This document shows, piece after piece, positions 10,160-20,534 of a stretch of 64,000 nt of DNA. Each line of letters opens with the position of its first letter. Positions within the stretch are counted from its first letter, which is position 1. Location: assembly GCF_905171765.1 (NCBI RefSeq), contig NC_053392.1, positions 103,714,220-103,778,219 of the forward strand, in the 5' to 3' direction. The DNA is from Bufo bufo (lineage: Eukaryota; Chordata; Amphibia; Anura; Bufonidae). The position numbers and the translations under genes were made by a program. The notes beneath the pieces are model-generated. The model worked only from the letters and a program-made list of their open reading frames with translations, ran no database searches and was not told where the DNA came from.

Positions 10160-11127
10160 TGTCACGGCGGAGAGTGGGGGAAACCCCCCGCCGTGCGATG
10201 TTAAAGGGATAATGGGAAGCTGCTATGCCAGAACAACAGAATCAGAGAGTCACCTCCTAAAGCATCCCTAACTCTGACCCTGACTCCTAACCGTATGAGC
10301 CAAACCAGATGGTAGGAGGGCTCATACTCAGGAACCTCGGGTCCCTGCTAGCCCTCAGGATATCCCTGGACTAGGAGCAGGGTAAGACGACCTGTTCCTC
10401 CTAGACACGGACGAACAGGAGTCTAAACTGGCCAAGCTGCAAGGAAAGGGAAACAGATACAACATATGGATATGGCAGGTGAGTGAAACCACTTCCACAC
10501 CTACTTGCCACAGACACACAGACTGGAACCCGTGCTCAAGTGTTGAAGTCCACACCAAACACAAATGGAGACAGCACACACACATTAAACACACAGGAAC
10601 CAGATCCATAGCTGCAATAAGGTAAAACACCACACAAACATAAACTTAACATCAGTACATGTTTTATGACCACAAGGGTGGCCCTCACTGGACAGATGGT
10701 ATAAGACCAGGAGGATGACTCCAGCATAAGGCATGGCTGGAGTACCCCTCAGCTGCAGGGATGCAGCAGAGGCTAAATAGCCCAAGTAGCCACACCCACA
10801 CCCACAAACTAGGAAAGGAGTTAACCCTTCTAACACCAGACAAGTTAAGTGTCACTTAAATGGGAAATGCACACATAACATAAATCCCGTGCACACCACA
10901 CATAGAAAGTGAACACATATATACATATGTTGCCAGATGCAACCGCATGCCTTGACAGCGAGCCGCCTAGCAACCAGCTCAGGCTGCTACACTGCCAAAC
11001 CTAATTATGTTGCCGGCGGCAACCACACGTGAGACAAACATACAAACTGTCCTCACCTGCGATAGACAACAAGCAGACCGCTGGCAACTGCATGCGACAC
11101 AAAGAGTCACGACCATAGGCCGTGACA
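10160..11127. mobile_element. Solo LTR, 968 bp, duplication CACGT
   Basis: Starts TGTCACGGC and ends GCCGTGACA (9-bp inverted ends, TG...CA). It is flanked by the 5-bp duplication CACGT at 10155-10159 and 11128-11132. It splits the gypsy pol frame exactly between QKGMDV and TLGMNVL. No internal coding region remains, so it arose by LTR-LTR recombination after insertion. The small frames within it are not genes. Confidence 0.85.
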
Positions 11128-11358
11128 CACGTCCATTCCTTTCTGGGACGAATGGTCCACCAGCACGACCCCCTTTTTGCCGATTTCTTGCCCAAACAGT
11201 CGGATCCGCATACAGACTATCCCTCGAACATCCATCTCTCTGTTATCATCAGTCACCAGCCTGATGACGCTCCCGTCTTCGGGCTCCATCATATGCTTGA
11301 AGTGCCTCTCGAAGAACTCCAGAGGCATAAGGGTGCACTCTGACCCTGTATCAACTAG
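11128..11358 (-). pseudogene. Gypsy aspartic protease
   Basis: On the minus strand the frame reads VDTGSECTLMPLEFFERHF, with the DTGS active-site motif of a retropepsin, and goes on through VRGIVCMRIRLFGQEIGKKGVVLVDH to the solo LTR. The sequence before VDTGS has been displaced to beyond 12007 by a 635-bp insertion. The apparent extra N-terminal residues read in this frame (MTGCVSAPP...) come from the inserted palindrome and are not protease. Confidence 0.8.
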
Positions 11359-11993
11359 AAGAAATGAGACGCTGAATTTTACGTCCAACGTGTGGACCTT
11401 GGGAGGCGCACTGACACAACCGGTCATAGACAGTATTTAGGTTTCAGCTATTTTCATTTTATTCATAGACAACGCGTTTCGGGGTACTGGGGACCCCTTT
11501 ATCAAGTCTGGATCGGATCAGCAGAGCGGTTGCTGCTGCTGAATCCGAATGACACGAGGAGGTCAGCGTTCTCCTCGTGTCATTCGGATTCAGCAGCAGC
11601 AACCGCTCTGCTGATCCGATCCAGACTTGATAAAGGGGTCCCCAGTACCCCGAAACGCGTTGTCTATGAATAAAATGAAAAAAGCTGAAACCTAAATACT
11701 GTCTATGACCGGTTGTGTCAGTGCGCCTCCCAAGGTCCACACGTTGGACGTAAAATTCAGCGTCTCGTTTCTTCTACCGTTACCCGAGTGGCAGGGTGGC
11801 TCCTGCCCAAGGCGACCGGACGAATCCAGGCTGCACCAACCGTTGCAACTCTCTGTTTTCTGCCTTCCTTGTGGTTGCGCCCAAATTGGTGCAACCCCAA
11901 TAGGTGAGCAAACTACCTCCTATAATAGATTTTATCTTTTATTGAACATACTCACCCTATGAGCGCCTTTCTCTAATTTTATCGCCACAACTT
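11359..11993. mobile_element. Palindromic insertion 2 with degenerate hammerhead core
   Basis: Flanked by the 14-bp duplication CCTGTATCAACTAG (11345-11358 and 11994-12007). Bases 11356-11776 form a 421-bp near-perfect palindrome centred at 11566, followed by a 217-bp single-copy tail. Each arm contains TTGATAA, a GGGG...CCCC stem, GAAA and the palindrome ACGCGT followed by T. This is a hammerhead layout with two changes from CTGATGA. It shares its design with the insertions at 5714 and 44802. The arms are so alike that mirror-image open frames appear on both strands. Confidence 0.7.
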
Positions 11994-12007
11994 CCTGTAT
12001 CAACTAG

Positions 12008-12480
12008 GCAGCAGACATTCCGGCCTTCCAACTCAGCTTCTAATATGGGAGTGCTGGCATACAGATCATGTTCTTCACACAGAGGGCTTAACTTCAGGTG
12101 CACCGCCACAGGACGCCCAGCTACTGCAGTAGTCGGAAGTTTAACATTGGCTCAGACGCTTCCTGTTCTGGGCACTCTTTGGCCATATGGCCGTACTTTC
12201 GACAAGCCCAACAGAGGGGCCCTTGTCTGGCTGGCTCCCTCACCTGGGTTGTTCTGGATGGAGTGGTACGAGGTGCGGGGACCATTTCAGGGGGCCAAGA
12301 CTGCTCTGCCTTCATCTGGGACACTTCCAGCCGAAGCTCTTTCAATTCCGTCCGCGGGGCCTGGACCACATCCTTTAAAGACTCAGATTCTTCAGTCCCC
12401 GGCTGGTCCCTTGTAACATGCGTGCTATTCACTACTCTAGCCGCCGCAGGTATGGGTTCTTCCTCTCTCTCGGCTAAGTA
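12008..12480 (-). pseudogene. Gypsy gag C-terminus with CCHC zinc knuckle
   Basis: A minus-strand frame from about 12432 gives an acidic, Pro-rich stretch. It is followed by CWACRKYGHMAKEC, a perfect CX2CX4HX4C nucleocapsid knuckle that binds RNA during packaging. Downstream (12120-12008) a shifted frame reads toward the protease (SPLCEEHDLYASTPILEAELEGRNVCCLVD), which joins the DTGS motif across the palindromic insertion. At least one frameshift separates the two. Confidence 0.7.
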
Positions 12481-12494
12481 GACACTGTAGAATG

Positions 12495-12803
12495 TTATGT
12501 TGTTAAGGTCATCTCTTGTAATTTGTCTTGTAAGAATTTATTGGAGAGCCCCACTATGAACAGATCTCGTCGTAGCCGATCCACCTCCCGGAAGGCGCCC
12601 ATGGCTTCAGGGTCTCGTTGTTGTATCTCATTCAGCGTCTCCTGTAGAGCATTGGAATATTGCATCAGGGTCTCGCCCTCTCGCTGGGGTCGGTTAAAGA
12701 ATTGACTCCGTAACTGTACCATTTTGGCACGCCCCCCTTGGGCTCTCTCTAGCGGGGAGAATATCTTCTCTAAGGTATCTCTCTCTGAGTCAGGCCTTAC
12801 CAT
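12495..12803 (-). pseudogene. Gypsy gag capsid fragment
   Basis: A 102-residue minus-strand piece (LEKIFSPLERAQGG, then QLRSQFFNRPQREGETLMQYSNALQETLNEIQQRD) has the helical C-terminal capsid signature of Ty3/gypsy Gag, in which Gln/Arg-rich helices drive particle assembly. It ends at a stop at 12495. The rest of gag resumes beyond that stop in another frame. The N-terminal half of gag is missing upstream of 12803, where recognisable element sequence ends. Confidence 0.7.
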
Positions 12804-12949
12804 CAGTGTCCGTCTGATGTCACAGTTATACTCCTGTGCTATGACATAATTAATCTATTAGTTGGTCCTGCTCCAGATGCTCACATACTGTACAGTAGTT
12901 AGTAGGAGACATTTTTTTAGGTGTACATCTTAGCTGCCATTACACATGA

Positions 12950-13410
12950 GGCTGCTTCCTGTACTACAACCAACGAGTTGCAATAGCACAGTTGTACCAA
13001 TATCTAAGTAGTGAGACCCCTAGAGGCCATACACAGCATATAACATATTGCTACAATAGTCATGTGCATTATACCTGTATGTTGACATCATTGTACTGTA
13101 TGCGTTTTTCCTGCCCTGCATTGTCACCACGTGCCAGCCAGGTAATAGCTGTTGTATGTGTTATTCCTCTGGAATATGGATATAACATCATCATGTGCCT
13201 TATTCCTGAACTGAGACATCCAGTTTGTAGAAATCTTGTACTGTGACATTAATGTGTGAATGATTGCTGTGCTGTAACTGCACTTAGTACTATAGATTAT
13301 CCTCGTACTGTGACTTCACTGCAAATGATCTCTATATTGTGACTTTACCGCGCATTATCCCTTTTCTGTGACTTCACTGTGTGCATGATACCCGTGCTGT
13401 AACTTCATTG
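12950..13410 (+). repeat. Degenerate tandem repeat (tgctgtaacttcactg-type)
   Basis: Phrases such as gtactgtgacttcactg, attgtgactttaccg, tctgtgacttcactg and gctgtaacttcattg recur every 45-60 bp. Imperfect; no coding potential. Confidence 0.5.
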
Positions 13411-13474
13411 ACTTAAAGGAGTTGTCTGGTTTATAAAATCTGTTTTTAAAATACCATATCATGGCGTTGTGATT

Positions 13475-13959
13475 TAAAGGGATTGTCCCATGAAAAATAT
13501 CCAAAAGTTTTCAAACCCGCACGTAGGTCTGAATACTTTTGTAATTACATGTAATTTTAAATGTTGTATAGTCACTGAGCTATTCAATATAATGTATCTG
13601 TATAGCGCCACCTGTTGTTTTTTTTCTGTCTTATTTCTTTGTCCTGCTCACTGAGATGGCCGTACATGCTCAGTTTTATCCTTCAACTGCCTCCTGAGCT
13701 GTGATAGGGAGAGCTGAGACACGCCCCCTGAGCTGTGATAGGGAGAGCTGAGACACGAGACACACCCCCTTAGCTACAGCAGAAAAGATACTCCCCTTGA
13801 GCTGTCAGCTAGATATAAATCTTGCAGAGCAATGAATGGGGAGATTTCTGGATCCATGTGAGGTACAGGGCTGTTTCTATCTTTGTTAGAATGAGATTGT
13901 ATTGTAGTATATGATGTCTGATTTTCATTTTTTACAATAATCATGGGATAACCCCTTTA
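13475..13959. mobile_element. MITE with taaagg...cccatga inverted ends
   Basis: The left end taaagggattgtcccatga and the reverse complement of the right end (taaaggggttatcccatga) match. The 485-bp interior has a duplicated agctgtgatagggagagctgagacacg segment (about 13694 and 13731). A clear target duplication could not be fixed. Confidence 0.6.
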
Positions 13960-14144
13960 TTAAAAAAGATCCATCATCTGAGACATGCATCAGTCAGCCT
14001 GAGCAGGGAGTGGACATTAAAGAGTGGCTTCCTCATTGGAGGACTCATCATGTCAATTTATAAAACCCATTCATTTCTAAGAGGACAATGTAATTCTTCA
14101 TTATCCCTGTGGTGGAGCTGCAGACTAATTGGACACTTGGGTTA

Positions 14145-14250
14145 TTTATCAAACTGGTGTAAAGTAGAACCGGCTTAGTTGCCCATTGCAACCAATCAGA
14201 TTCCACCTTTCATTTTTGACTACTCCTTTCGAAAATGAAAGGCTGAAGAT
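14145..14250. repeat. Frog interspersed repeat fragment
   Basis: The phrase ttatcaaactggtgtaaagtag...gcaaccaatcagattccacctttcatttt, then a partial inverted return (gaaaatgaaagg), belongs to a common frog palindromic repeat. Fragmentary here. Confidence 0.45.
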
Positions 14251-14699
14251 TCCAGTAATAGGCAAAACTGTCAATACCTTATTTGTGGGTGATCTTTCTA
14301 GTGGAAGAGAATTGAAAAAGCGAACAGCCCCTTTAAATATCCTTTTACCTGAAGATTATGGGTACCAGTGCAAATTTTGTAACAGGGGCCCTCACTTACC
14401 AGGTGCTTTCTATAATACTGGTGTCCTCTCATGTGGCAGAGGGGTCTTTGGGCCCCATCAGGGTTCTGGGCCTGGTAGTTACTGCTACCCCTGCTCCTCC
14501 TATAGCTGAAACCCTGTCTATTATCTCCATGCTTGTGACTAGAGTTGAGCGAACCCGAACTGTAAAGTTCGGGTTTGTACCGAACTTAGGGTTTTCGGCA
14601 CCCGGACCCGAACCCGAACATTTACGCAGCCAATCAACAAGCGTCATACTACTTGCCCCAAAAGGCCATCAAAGCCATGCCTACTATTGGCATGGCTGT

Positions 14700-14790
14700 G
14701 ATTGGCCAACTGTAGCATGTGACCCAGCCTCTATATAAGCTGGAGTCACAGAGCGCCGCCCGTCACTCTGCTCGGATTAGTGTAGGGAGA
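14700..14790 (+). promoter_or_regulatory. Putative hAT element promoter (TATA box)
   Basis: CTATATAAGC at 14731-14740 follows an inverted CCAAT motif (ATTGG at 14701) and precedes a GC-rich leader. Another CCAAT lies at about 14630. It points toward the transposase, although a satellite array lies between. Inferred. Confidence 0.45.
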
Positions 14791-15029
14791 GGCTGCAGCT
14801 GCTGTGAGGGAGAGATCAGGGAGAAATCTTATGAAGATTCAGAACTGCTTCTTTACTCAGTGATCTACAGCAAATGTGTTTTGTGGGTGCAGTGCACAAT
14901 TTTTTTATGCCTGCCCTGAGCCAACTACTACTGAAAACAAACTTTTTTTCCTTCAGTTAGTCAATATCAATACATAATCGGCAGCCATTTTATGCAACGA
15001 TAGTGCACCAGCACAGGCTATCTGCATGT

Positions 15030-18010
15030 CTGCAAGTCCAGAAATACAGCTTTTTGCTTACTGGGATGAAAAAAATACACATGTTTCATATAGTGCACAT
15101 CTAGGATTAGAAGTGCAGAAGTGATTGTCACATTTTGGCCAGAAATACAGCTTTTTGTTTAGTGGGGTGAAAAAAATACATCTGTTTCATATAGTGCACA
15201 TCTGGGATTAGATGTGCATAAGTGATTGTCACATTTAGGCCAGAAATACAGCTTTTTGTTTAGTAGGGTGAAAAAAATACATCTGTTTCATATAGTGCAC
15301 ATCTGGGATTAGACGTGCATAAGTGAGTGTCACATTAAGGCCACAAATACGGCTTTGTGCTTACTGGGGTGAAAAAAACCCTCTGATATACTGCACATCT
15401 GGGATTAGATGTGCATAAGTGAGTGTCACATTTAGGCCAGAAATACGGCTTTGTGCTCACTGGGGTGAAAAAAATACATCTGTTTCATACACTGCTCATC
15501 TGGGATTAGACGTGCATAAGTGATTGTCACATTTAGGCCAGAAATACGGCTTTGTGCTTACTGGGGTGAAAAAAATACATCTGTTTCATATACTGCACAT
15601 CTGGGATTAAACGTGCATAAGTGATTGTCACATTTAGGCCAGAAATACGGCTTTGTGCTTACTGGGGTGAAAAAACCCTCTGATATACTGCACATCTGGG
15701 ATTAGACGTGCATAAGTGAGTGTCACATTTAGGCCAGAAATACGGCTTTGTGCTTACTGGGGTGAAAAAAATACATCTCTTTCATATAGTGCACATCTAG
15801 GATTAGACGTGCGTAAGTGAGTGTCACATTTAGGCCAGAAATACAGCTTTTTGCTTACTGGGGTGAAAAAAATACATCTGCTTCATATAGTGCACATCTG
15901 GGATTAGACTTGCATAAGTGATTGTCACATTTAGGCCAGAAATACAGCTTTTTGCTTACTGGGGTGAAAAGAATACATCTGTTTCATATAGTGCACGTCT
16001 GGTATTAGACGTGCATAAGTGAGTGTCACATTTAGGCCAGAAATACGGCTTTGTGCTTACTGGGGTGAAAAAAATACATCTCTTTCATATAGTGCACATC
16101 TAGGATTAGACGTGCATAAGTGAGTGTCACATTTAGGCCAGAAATACAGCTTTTTGCTTACTGGGGTGAAAAAAATACATCTGCTTCATATAGTGCACAT
16201 CTGGGATTAGACTTGCATAAGTGATTGTCACATTTAGGCCAGAAATACAGCTTTTTGCTTACTGGGGTGAAAAGAATACATCTGTTTCATATAGTGCACA
16301 TCTGGGATTAGATGTGCATAAGTGATTGTCACATTTAGGCCAGAAATACAGCTTTTTGTTTAGTGGGGTGAAAAAAATACATCTGTTTCATATAGTGCAC
16401 ATCTGGGATTAGATGTGCATAAGTGAGTGTCACATTTAGGCCAGAAATACAGCTTTTTGCTTACTAGGGTGAAAAAAATACATCTGTTTCATATACTGCA
16501 CATCTGGGATTAAACGTGCATAAGTGATTGTCACATTTAGGCCAGAAATACGGCTTTGTGCTTACTGGGGTGAAAAAAATACATCTCTTTCATATAGTGC
16601 ACATCTAGGATTAGACGTGCAAAAGTGAGTGTCACATTTAGGCCAGAAATACGGCTTTGTGCTTACTGGGGTGAAAAAAATACATCTCTTTCATATAGTG
16701 CACATCTAGGATTAGACGTGCAAAAGTGAGTGTCACATTTAGGCCAGAAATACAGCTTTTTGCTTACTAGGGTGAAAAAAATACATCTGTTTCATATACT
16801 GCACATCTGGGATTAAACGTGCATAAGTGAGTGTCACATTTAGGCCAGAAATACAGCTTTTTGCTTACTGGGGTGAAAAAAATACATCTGCTTCATATAG
16901 TGCACATCTGGGATTAAACTTGCATAAGTGATTGTCACATTTAGGCCAGAAATACAGCTTTTTGCTTACTGGGGTGAAAAGAATACATCTGTTTCATATA
17001 GTGCACGTCTGGTATTAGACGTGCATAAGTGAGTGTCACATTTAGGCCAGAAATACGGCTTTGTGATTACTGGGGTGAAAAAAATACATCTGTTTCATAT
17101 AGTGCACATCTAGGATTAGACGTGAATAAGTGAGTGTCACATTCAGGCCAGAAATACGGCTTTGTGCTTACTGGGGTGAAAGAACCCTCTGATATACTGC
17201 ACATCTGGGATTAGACGTGCATAAGTGACTGTCACATTTAGGCCAGAAATACGGCTTTTTGGTTACTGGGGTGAAAAAACCTTCTGATATACTGCACATC
17301 TGGGATTAGACGTGCATAAGTGACTGTCACATTTAGGCCAGAAATACGGCTTTGTGCTTACTGGGGTGAAAAAACCCTCTAATATACTGCATATCTGGAT
17401 TAGACGTGCATAAGTGACTGTCACATTTAGGCCAGAAATACGGCTTTTTGGTTACTGGGGTGAAAAAACCCTCTAATATACTGCACATCTGGGATTAGAC
17501 GTGCATAAGTGACTGTCACATTTAGACCAGAAATACGGCTTTGTGCTTACTGGGGTGAAAAAACCCTCTGATATACTGCACATCTGGGATTAGACGTGCA
17601 TAAGTGACTGTCACATTTAGGCCAGAAATACGGCTTTTTGGTTACTGGGGTGAAAAAACCTTCTGATATACTGCACATCTGGGATTAGACGTGCATAAGT
17701 GACTGTCATATTTAGGCCAGAAATACGGCTTTGTGCTTACTGGGGTGAAAAAACCCTCTAATATACTGCATATCTGGATTAGACGTGCATAAGTGACTGT
17801 CACATTTAGGCCAGAAATACGGCTTTTTGGTTACTGGGGTGAAAAAACCCTCTAATATACTGCACATCTGGGATTAGACGTGCATAAGTGACTGTCACAT
17901 TTAGACCAGAAATACGGCTTTGTGCTTACTGGGGTGAAAAAACCCTCTGATATACTGCACATCTGGGATTAGACGTGCATACGTTACTGTGAAATTTAGG
18001 CCACAAATTC
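15030..18010 (+). repeat. Internal satellite of about 30 units (101- and 95-bp forms) with higher-order structure
   Basis: The unit runs agaaatac(a/g)gctttttgcttactggggtgaaaa..., then a tail of gcacatctgggattagacgtgcataagtga.tgtcacatttaggcc. Long units (101 bp, aatacatctgtttcatatagtg) fill the first two thirds. Short units (94-96 bp, accctctgatatactg) dominate the last third. Marker variants recur at multiples: sets about 303 bp apart near 15770 and 16075, and a four-unit block of about 380 bp near 17246 and 17626. The array lies between the promoter and the transposase and has no open frame. Confidence 0.9.
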
Positions 18011-20534
18011 CGCTGTCATATAGAGGTAAAAAAAAAAAATTTGAGTGTAATACCCTACATCAGGGTTTTTATTGGCGGTTAATTATTTTTAACAGACTTA
18101 ACCACTTTTTACTTTGCTTTGTGAACGCTAACTATGAGGCAAACATCTAATAAGGGACGCGGTCATGGTGGTGGTGGTGGTGTTGGCGGAGCCTCTGGTG
18201 CAGGGAGAGGACGTGGCCGTTCTGCCACAGCTACATGTCCTACTGAACCTACTACCTGAAGTCCCAGTAGCCGCCAGAATCTACAGCGATATTTGGTCGG
18301 GCCTAATGCCGTTCTGAGGATGGTAAGGCCTGAGCAAGTACAGGCGCTAGTCAATTGGGTGGATCCAGCACGTTCACATTATCTCCAACCCAGTCTTCTG
18401 CAGAAACCCATGCCCATCAGTCTGTCACATCCCCCCCGTGCATATCGGGGAACCTGTCTGAGCCTCAAGTCATGCAGCAGTCTCTTATGCTGTTTGAAGA
18501 CTCTGCTGGCAGGGTTTCCCAAGGGCATCCACCTAGCCCTTCCCCAGGGGTGGAAGACATAGAATGCACTGACGCACAACCACTTATGTTTCCTGATGAG
18601 GACATGGGAATACCACCTCAGCACGTCTCTGATGATGACGAAACACAGGTGCCAACTGCTGCGTCTTTCTGCAGTGTGCAGATCGAAAAGGAGGCCAGGG
18701 AGGAAGACTGTGTGGAAGACGATGCAGGGGACGATGAGGTCCTAGACTCCACATGGAAAGAAGGTCGTGCCACTGACTTTCAGAATTCGGAGGAAGAGGC
18801 AGTGGTGAGACCGAGCCAACAGCGTAGCAAAAGCGGGGGCAGGGTGGAAAAGCAGAGCAGCTGTCGCCAAAACAGTTTGCCTGCTACTGGCCACCGTCAC
18901 CAGGGACCGAGCACACCAAAGGCAGCTTTAAGGAGTTCCCTGGCATGGCACTTCTTCACACAATGTGCTGACGACAAGACCCGAGTGGTTTGCACGCTGT
19001 GCCATCAGAGCCTGAAGCGAAGCATTAACGTTCTGAACCTTAGCACAACCTGCATGACCAGGCATCTACATGCGAGACACGGGCTGCATTGGAGTAAACA
19101 CTTTCAAAACCAAGAAAGGGCTCAGGCCCCTCCTGCTCCCTCTTCTGCTGCTGCCTTGGCCTCTTCCTCCGCCTCTGGAGGAACATTGGCACCTGTCGTC
19201 CAGCAAACAGAGGATGTGCCACCAACAACACCACCTCCGTCACCAAACATCTCCACCATGTCACACGGAAGCGTTCAGCTCTCCATCTCACAAACCTTTG
19301 ATAGAAAGCGTAAAGTCCCACCTAGCCACCCTCGATCCCTGGCCCTGAATGCCAGCATTTCTAAACTACTGGCCTTTGAAATGCTGTCATTCAGGCTGGT
19401 GGAGACGGACAGCTTCAAACAGCTCATGTCGCTTGCTGTCCCACAGTACGTCGTTCCCAGCCGCCACTACTTCTCCAGGAGTGCCGTGCCCTCCCTGCAC
19501 AACCAAGTATCGGATAAAATCAAGTGTGCAATGCGCAACGCCATCGGTGGCAAGGTCCACCTAACCACAGATACGTGGACCAGTAAGCACGGCCAGGGAC
19601 GCTAGATCTCCTTAACTGCACACTGGGTAAATGTAGTGGCGGCTGGGCCCCAGGCGGAGAGCTGTTTTGGCGCACGTCCTTCCGCTGCCAAGGATCGCAG
19701 GGCATCATTCTTTGCCTCCTGTTGCCTTCTCTTCCTACTCGGCTTCCTCCTCCTCTTCTACCACCTCCTCATCCGGTCAGCGACAGACCTTCACCACCAA
19801 CTTCAGCACAGCCAGGGGTAAACGTCAGCAGGCCGTTCTGAAACTGATGTGTTTGGGGGACAGGCCCCACACCGCGCAGGAGTTGTGGCGGGGTATAAAA
19901 CAACAGACCGACGAGTGGTTGCTGCCAGTGAGCCTCAAGCCCGGCGTGGTGGTGTGCGATAATGGGCGAAATCTCGTTGCAGCTCTGGGACAAGCCGGTT
20001 TGATCCCTTGACTGGCGCATGTGCTGAATTTGGTGGTGCAGAAATTCATTCACAACTACCCCGACATGTCAGAGCTGCTGCGTAAAGTGCGGGCCGTCTG
20101 TGCGCGCTTCTGGCGTTCTCATCCTGCCACCGCTCGGCTGTCTGCTCTACAGCGTAACTTCGGCCTTCCCGCTTACCGTCTCATATGCGACATGCCCACC
20201 AGGTGGAACTCCACCTTGCACATGCTGGAGAGACTGTGCGAGCAGCAGCAGGCCATACTGGAGTTTCAGCTGCAGCACGCACGGGTCAGTCGCACTGCGA
20301 AACAGCACCACTTCACCACCAATGACTGGGCCTCCATGCGAGACCTGTATGCCCTGTTGCGGTGTTTTGAGTACTCCACCAACATGGCCAGTGGCGATGA
20401 CGCCGTTATCAGTGTTACAATACCACTTCTATGTCTCCTTGAGAAAACACATAGGGCGATGATGGAAGACTATGTGGCCCAGGACGAGGAGGAGGAAGAG
20501 GGGTCATTTCTAACACTTTCAGGCCAGTCTTTTA

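Larger units (their letters stand above)
8689..12835 (-). mobile_element. Decayed Ty3/gypsy element on the minus strand
   Basis: Reading the minus strand from 12803 downwards gives gag, a CCHC knuckle, protease, a pol linker, reverse transcriptase and the start of RNase H, ending abruptly near 8689. It is interrupted by a palindromic insertion (11359-11993) and a solo LTR (10160-11127). Both ends are truncated, and neither of its own LTRs is recognised. Confidence 0.8.

Noticed and set aside
11107..11962. Two apparently related genes sharing MTGCVSAPPKVHTLDVKFSV on opposite strands
   Set aside because: Both are the two arms of one palindromic insertion; only the DTGS-containing part of the minus frame is real protease.
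15030..18010. CRISPR-like regular repeats
   Set aside because: Units are contiguous with no unique spacers, in a vertebrate-type genome and within a hAT element; it is satellite DNA.
18163..18354. Pro-rich minus-strand frame at the hAT transposase start
   Set aside because: Antisense shadow of the Gly/Arg-rich N-terminus.
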